Source: CAYSPU01 sp964432995 (lineage in GTDB: Bacteria; Verrucomicrobiota; Verrucomicrobiia; Limisphaerales; JAHDYP01). From it: a DNA stretch of 10,076 nt. How positions within the stretch are numbered: the first letter of the stretch is position 1; each line of letters starts with the position of its first letter. The position numbers and the translations under genes are program-made. The notes beneath the pieces were generated by a model. It made no database searches. It was not told the DNA's origin and saw only the letters and a list, made by a program, of their open reading frames with translations. Shown here one piece after another: positions 6,451-10,076 of this stretch. The stretch lies in the NCBI GenBank assembly GCA_964432995.1, contig CAYSPU010000218.1, positions 1-10,076 on the forward strand, given 5' to 3'.

Positions 6451-6729
6451 ATGGAAGCCCTGATCGAAGAACTGAAGAACAAGATCATCTCGTCGCTCAG
6501 CCTCGAGCGCGTTCAGCCGCACGACATCCACGCCGAATCACCCCTCTTTGGAACCGGCTTGGGTCTCGACTCCATCGATGCCCTCGAACTGGTAGCCATG
6601 CTCGAACAGGAGTACGGCATCGTCGTGCAGGATCGCCAGGTGGCCGATCAGGCCTTCCGATCGGTCCGCGCGCTCGCCGAGTTCGTCACGCGGCATCGGC
6701 AACCATGCTCGGACGGCAACCGGTCATAA
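6451..6729 (+). CDS. Acyl carrier protein (phosphopantetheine-binding)
   Basis: The 92-residue protein has the classic ACP four-helix layout: MEALIEELKNKIISSL as helix 1, a loop PLFGTGLGL, and helix 2 beginning at DSIDALELVAMLEQEYGI. Ser41 in the DSIDALE motif is the 4'-phosphopantetheine attachment site. The C-terminal part (QAFRSVRALAEFV) forms the remaining helices. It carries growing acyl or polyketide chains as thioesters in the cytoplasm and most likely serves the ketosynthase encoded immediately downstream, whose start overlaps its 3' end by 25 bases. The in-frame ATG at 6352 would add 33 residues of non-ACP sequence and is rejected. The nearest Shine-Dalgarno-like GAGG is 14 bases upstream, which is poor. 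The divergence from housekeeping AcpP and the context suggest a dedicated type II PKS or polyene ACP rather than the fatty-acid one. Confidence 0.9.
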   Translation: MEALIEELKNKIISSLSLERVQPHDIHAESPLFGTGLGLDSIDALELVAMLEQEYGIVVQDRQVADQAFRSVRALAEFVTRHRQPCSDGNRS

Positions 6730-9128
6730 CCGGCACAGGCATCGTCTGCGCCGTCGGTCGCGGGACCTCACAGGTCTGGGACGCTCTCCATTCCCTGCGC
6801 GGCGGCCTCGGTCCGCTCACTCTGTTTCCCTCCCCTCGCTACGCGACGCATGCCGTCGGGCAAGTGCGCGAACCGCTGGATCCGGCCAGCACCCCGTTCC
6901 GCGGGTCGCGCTCGGATCAGTTGGCCTGGGTCGCGGCCCAAGAGGCGCTGGTCCAGGCCCGTCTCCCGTCCGGCGGGCCCCTCCCGCAACCTGACCGCTT
7001 CGCCGTCACGGTCGGCGCCACCGTCGGCGGCATGACCGGCACCGAGCAGTTCCTCGAACGCCTGCTCAAGCGGAACCGCCGGCGCTTCGGACCGCTCCGC
7101 CACCATGAGTGCGGTCACACGGCCGTCCGACTGGCCCAACACCTCGGCGCGCAGGGAGCCACTCTGACGTTCTCCACCGCCTGCTCCGCGGGCGCCGCGG
7201 CCATCGCCGCCGCGGCCGCTCTCATCGAATCCGGCGAGGCCGACATCGTGCTGACGGGGGGCACGGACGCGCTGTGCCGGATGACGCTGAACGGCTTCGG
7301 ATCGTTGCTGCTCCTGGACCCGGCGGGCTGCCGGCCGTTCGACGCGCAGCGCGCCGGCATCAGCCTCGGTGAAGGCGCCGGCTTCCTGGTCCTCGAGTCC
7401 GCCGCGTCCGCCGCCCACCGCGGGGTTCGGCCGCTCGCCCTTCTGGCCGGTTGGGGCGCCAGTTGCGACGCCCATCACCCCACGGCACCGCATCCCGAGG
7501 GTCGGGGCGCCGCCCAGGCCATCCGCCGCGCCCTGGAACGCGCCGGATGGACTCCGGAATCGATCGATTTCCTCAGCGCTCACGGCACCGGCACCCCCGA
7601 CAACGACGCCATGGAAGCCAAGGCCGTCCACAACGTCTTTGGCGATCGACCGCCGCCCGTCAGCTCCACCATGCGGTTCTTCGGACACACCCTCGCCGCC
7701 AGCGGCGCCATCAAAGCCGCCGTCTGCGTCCACGCCCTCCAGTCCCAGGAGATCCCCGCCAACATCGGACTCGAATCCCCCGACCCCGGCCTCGGCTTCG
7801 TCCCCGTTCGCGTGCCGACTCCCTGCCCGCTCCGGCGCATCCTCAGCAGCTCCTTCGGGTTCGGCGGGAACAACGTCGTCCTGGCGATTGCGGCACCCGA
7901 AGAACTCGCCATCCCGGCCGCAAGCCCCTGGCGCGTCCGCACCAGGCCGACGGCGCCCCGCCGCCTCGCCGTCCTGGGCGCCGCCACCGTCAGCCCGGCG
8001 GGGCATTCGTTCACCGCCATCGCCGCCACCCTCCGCCACGGCGGGCCGTCCCCCACCCTGGTGGAGCTGCAACCGCCGCTCGGTCCGGCGCAGATCCCCG
8101 CCTTGGTCTGCCCCGAATTCGGCGATGATACCATCATCGACCCCGCCCGCCGGCGCCGGCTCAGTCGTCTCCAGCAAATGGTGCTGACCGCGGCGCGGCG
8201 CAGTCTTCCCGCCGGATTCGACGCCGTGCCGCGGGATCGTATTGGAATCGCCATTGGAACCGGCCTGGGCTCGTTGAGCGACACGGCGGCCTTTGTCGAA
8301 AACCTGATTCTGCGCGACGAACGCTCGCCGCGGCCGATGCACTTCACGAACTCCGTCCACAACGCCCTGGCGTCGCAGGTCGCCTTGGATCTCCAGATCA
8401 CCGGCCTCAACACGTCGCCCACGCAACGCGAGGTCTCTTTCGAAGCCGCCCTCTGGCAGGCCGCCCAGGAACTCGAGGCCCACCGCGCCGACCTGTTCCT
8501 CGCCGGAGCGGCCGACGAGTTGCATCCCTATCTGCTGGCGACCGGACTGCGCTGGCGTTGGTGGTCCGGCACCAGAACACCACCCTCGGGACTCCAAGCC
8601 TCCGCCACAACCGCGTTCCCCGGCGAGGGCGCCTCCGTCTTCGCCCTCGCCCCGGAGCAGACCACCGTCGCGCCGCCGCTCGGCTACCTCACCCTCATTC
8701 GACTCGGCCAACTGCCCGACCACAGTCGCCGCTCCGGCGAGACATCCGCGGAGTGGATCCTGACCGCCCTGGATCAGGCCGGGGAACCCCTGGATACCGT
8801 CGATCTTCTGTTGCTGAACCGTCCCCTCGACGAGGTCGACGCTGCCGGTTTCGAGCGCGATCTCCACATTCGACTTGCCGCGGCAGCGCGCCGCGCCATT
8901 CCCCTGGGCCACTATCACCATGCCTGTGGGGTCCACGCTTCGGCCTCGGCCTTTGGTGTCTGCATGACGCTCGCTTTGACGAACGATTCCCTTGCCCTCG
9001 CGGATTGCCTCCCGGCCGCGGCGGCCGATCGGTCCGCGGACCACCCGTGTCGGCGGGTGCTGCTCCACACGCGCTCGACCACGGGCGCCCAAGCCTTGGT
9101 CCTCGTGCAACCGGCTGCGGCCCGCTGA
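6705..9128 (+). CDS. Fused beta-ketoacyl synthase / chain-length-factor-like protein
   Basis: The 807-residue protein contains two thiolase-fold ketosynthase domains. Domain 1 (about 5-398) starts PVITGTGIVCAVGRG and has the nucleophile C160 in FSTACSAG, H293 in SAHGTGTPDN and H328 in FFGHTLAASG, so the Cys-His-His triad is intact, and it ends with SSSFGFGGNN. The Lys expected five residues before the second His is M323, and the Glu expected nine residues after it is K337. Domain 2 (about 419-803) starts RLAVLGAATVSPAG and includes MHFTNSVHNALASQ and GLNTSPTQREVSFEAALW. The nucleophile position is E576 and the HGTGT His is N705, so it cannot condense and resembles the chain length factor (Ketoacyl-synt_2 type) of aryl polyene and xanthomonadin clusters. 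KS and CLF normally are separate, paired proteins; here they are one continuous frame. The job is presumably iterative chain extension on the upstream ACP. The start at 6705 overlaps the ACP gene and places the first beta-strand correctly. Confidence 0.88.
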   Translation: MLGRQPVITGTGIVCAVGRGTSQVWDALHSLRGGLGPLTLFPSPRYATHAVGQVREPLDPASTPFRGSRSDQLAWVAAQEALVQARLPSGGPLPQPDRFAVTVGATVGGMTGTEQFLERLLKRNRRRFGPLRHHECGHTAVRLAQHLGAQGATLTFSTACSAGAAAIAAAAALIESGEADIVLTGGTDALCRMTLNGFGSLLLLDPAGCRPFDAQRAGISLGEGAGFLVLESAASAAHRGVRPLALLAGWGASCDAHHPTAPHPEGRGAAQAIRRALERAGWTPESIDFLSAHGTGTPDNDAMEAKAVHNVFGDRPPPVSSTMRFFGHTLAASGAIKAAVCVHALQSQEIPANIGLESPDPGLGFVPVRVPTPCPLRRILSSSFGFGGNNVVLAIAAPEELAIPAASPWRVRTRPTAPRRLAVLGAATVSPAGHSFTAIAATLRHGGPSPTLVELQPPLGPAQIPALVCPEFGDDTIIDPARRRRLSRLQQMVLTAARRSLPAGFDAVPRDRIGIAIGTGLGSLSDTAAFVENLILRDERSPRPMHFTNSVHNALASQVALDLQITGLNTSPTQREVSFEAALWQAAQELEAHRADLFLAGAADELHPYLLATGLRWRWWSGTRTPPSGLQASATTAFPGEGASVFALAPEQTTVAPPLGYLTLIRLGQLPDHSRRSGETSAEWILTALDQAGEPLDTVDLLLLNRPLDEVDAAGFERDLHIRLAAAARRAIPLGHYHHACGVHASASAFGVCMTLALTNDSLALADCLPAAAADRSADHPCRRVLLHTRSTTGAQALVLVQPAAAR

Positions 9129-9143
9129 GGACCTGCTGATCCC

Positions 9144-10004
9144 ATGCCGACGCACCACGCAACTACGCCGCCAACCGGCCACCGGCTCACACGCTTTCAC
9201 GCGCTTCTGCTGGGCGCCACGAGCATTGCCCTGGTCGTTGTTCTGCTGACCTCGGGCAGCACCTGCGTTGCTCTCCTGGCCCTGATCGTCGTCGCCACCA
9301 GCCTCGTCGCCGCCGGCGGTGTCGCCCGGCCTCAATGGCAGTTCTTCGGTCCCGTCCTCTGCTCCGTGCCCGTCGTGAAACCGCTCGTCGCCCTGACCTT
9401 TGATGACGGGCCGGACCCGAAAGCCACACCGGCGTTGCTCGACCTCCTGGTTCGCCGGAAGATCCCGGCTACGTTCTTCTGCATCGGCCAACGCGTCGCC
9501 CAAAACCCGGATATCTGTCGCCAAGCAGCCCACGCCGGCCACCAGATCGAGAACCACGCCTGGGAACATAGCCGCCGCACCAACTTCTTCTCCGTTGCTC
9601 GCCTGCGCGAAAGCCTCGACCGGACCCAGACCGCCGTCGCCGAAGCCACCGGCCGCGCTCCCACCTGCTTCCGCCCCCCCATGGGCCTCACCAACTTCCG
9701 CGTCTTCCGCGCCGTCGACTCCCTCCGCCTCCAGGTCGTCGGCTGGTCGGCCGGCGGCCGGGACCAGAACGAACCCGACCCGCACCGCATCGTCGATCGC
9801 ATCCTCCGTCGCCTGCGTCCCGGAGCCATTGTTCTGCTGCACGACGGCGGGGTGCCCGCCGACCGCCTGGTGACCACGGTGGACTTGCTCGTCGACAAAC
9901 TCCAGGCCGCCGCCTATGAGTGCGTCCGGCTCGATGCGCTGGTTGCCGCCCATGCGAATGCCGCCCCGTCTGTTCCCGGCGCCTGCACTGACGTGAAACG
10001 ATGA
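9144..10004 (+). CDS. Membrane-anchored polysaccharide deacetylase (NodB domain, CE4)
   Basis: The 286-residue protein has two N-terminal hydrophobic helices (about 19-37 and 40-60) that anchor it in the membrane, followed by a NodB domain. Motif 1 is TFDDGP (85-90, with base D87 and metal ligand D88), motif 2 is NHAWEH (H138 and H142 as metal ligands), motif 3 is RPPMG (177-181), motif 4 centres on W201 in VVGWSAGGRD, and motif 5 is LLHD (H233). All five CE4 motifs are kept, so a metal-dependent N- or O-deacetylase acting on an envelope glycan or a glycosylated lipid is expected; the substrate is unknown. It starts 15 bases after the KS-CLF stop with a GAGG overlapping that stop. Its own stop overlaps the next start as ATGA. 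The tight coupling implies it works on the product of the ACP/KS pathway or on the surface component to which that product is attached. Confidence 0.88.
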   Translation: MPTHHATTPPTGHRLTRFHALLLGATSIALVVVLLTSGSTCVALLALIVVATSLVAAGGVARPQWQFFGPVLCSVPVVKPLVALTFDDGPDPKATPALLDLLVRRKIPATFFCIGQRVAQNPDICRQAAHAGHQIENHAWEHSRRTNFFSVARLRESLDRTQTAVAEATGRAPTCFRPPMGLTNFRVFRAVDSLRLQVVGWSAGGRDQNEPDPHRIVDRILRRLRPGAIVLLHDGGVPADRLVTTVDLLVDKLQAAAYECVRLDALVAAHANAAPSVPGACTDVKR

Positions 10005-10076
10005 ACAACTCCCCATCACACCCGCGCGTCCCTACCTGCCTGTTCAGGGGCGCAATGCGCGAATGGCTTCGGCGGG
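10001..10076 (+). CDS. Start of a fourth operon gene, cut off by window edge
   Basis: An ATG at 10001 overlaps the deacetylase stop (ATGA) and opens a frame with no stop to the window end, 25 residues: MNNSPSHPRVPTCLFRGA, then MREWLRR. The 4-base overlap is the usual sign of translational coupling. A second ATG in this frame (residue 19) could be an alternative start. The fragment is too short to name; in comparable clusters acyltransferases, LolA-like proteins or exporters follow, but nothing here supports one of these. Confidence 0.55.
   Translation, partial: MNNSPSHPRVPTCLFRGAMREWLRR

Noticed and set aside
3746..6463. Very long open frame (905 codons) on the plus strand opposite the kinase and DUF6454 genes
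   Set aside because: Its product is rich in His, Gln, Pro, Ala and Gly without any domain, and it runs through two well-supported minus-strand genes. Long antisense frames are expected opposite high-GC coding sequence.
6768..10019. 1083-codon open frame on the minus strand opposite the ACP/KS/deacetylase operon
   Set aside because: The translation is low-complexity Gly/Ala/Glu/Arg sequence with no motifs, while the plus strand carries clear KS and CE4 active sites through the same region.

Overview
The window is high-GC bacterial DNA and most likely comes from a Verrucomicrobiota genome (Limisphaerales/Pedosphaera-like). This rests on protein style: a prepilin-like protein with an AFTLIELLVV start and an H-X9-D-type C-terminal motif, a remnant of the tyrosine-recombinase type common in that phylum, and spacer repeats of a kind I remember from such genomes. 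The assignment is an inference; no rRNA is present.

Layout, left to right. (1) Positions 1-61 hold the 5' part of a minus-strand tRNA-Val(UAC), with its promoter behind it. Next to it lies a broken tyrosine-recombinase gene (about 182-390). (2) Positions 546-1343 (+) encode a secreted or surface prepilin-like protein. (3) Positions 1344-2143, between convergent genes, form an 800-bp spacer with no credible gene. It holds a 47-bp direct repeat pair and a series of palindromes. (4) Positions 2144-6244 (-) hold three genes: a PrsK-like membrane histidine kinase, a DUF6454-type secreted protein starting 9 bases after it, and, after a 200-bp gap, a secreted GH16-type glycoside hydrolase. (5) A 206-bp divergent promoter region carries a strong interrupted inverted repeat (6278-6304). 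(6) Positions 6451-10076 (+) form a tightly coupled operon: an acyl carrier protein, an 807-aa protein that fuses a ketosynthase to a chain-length-factor-like second ketosynthase fold, a membrane-anchored NodB-type polysaccharide deacetylase, and the start of a fourth gene that overlaps the deacetylase stop by ATGA and leaves the window.

The most interesting part is the right-hand operon. An ACP plus KS plus chain-length factor is the minimal set of a type II polyketide or polyene synthase, as in aryl polyene and flexirubin clusters. Here KS and CLF are one polypeptide. The KS half keeps its Cys-His-His triad but has lost the conserved Lys and Glu of the wider catalytic pentad. The deacetylase suggests the product is linked to the envelope or to a glycan, but the rest of the cluster lies outside the window. 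The left-hand genes (kinase, DUF6454, GH16) look like an envelope or exopolysaccharide-related regulatory and secretory set; PrsK kinases are normally tied to exosortase/PEP-CTERM systems, of which nothing else is seen here.
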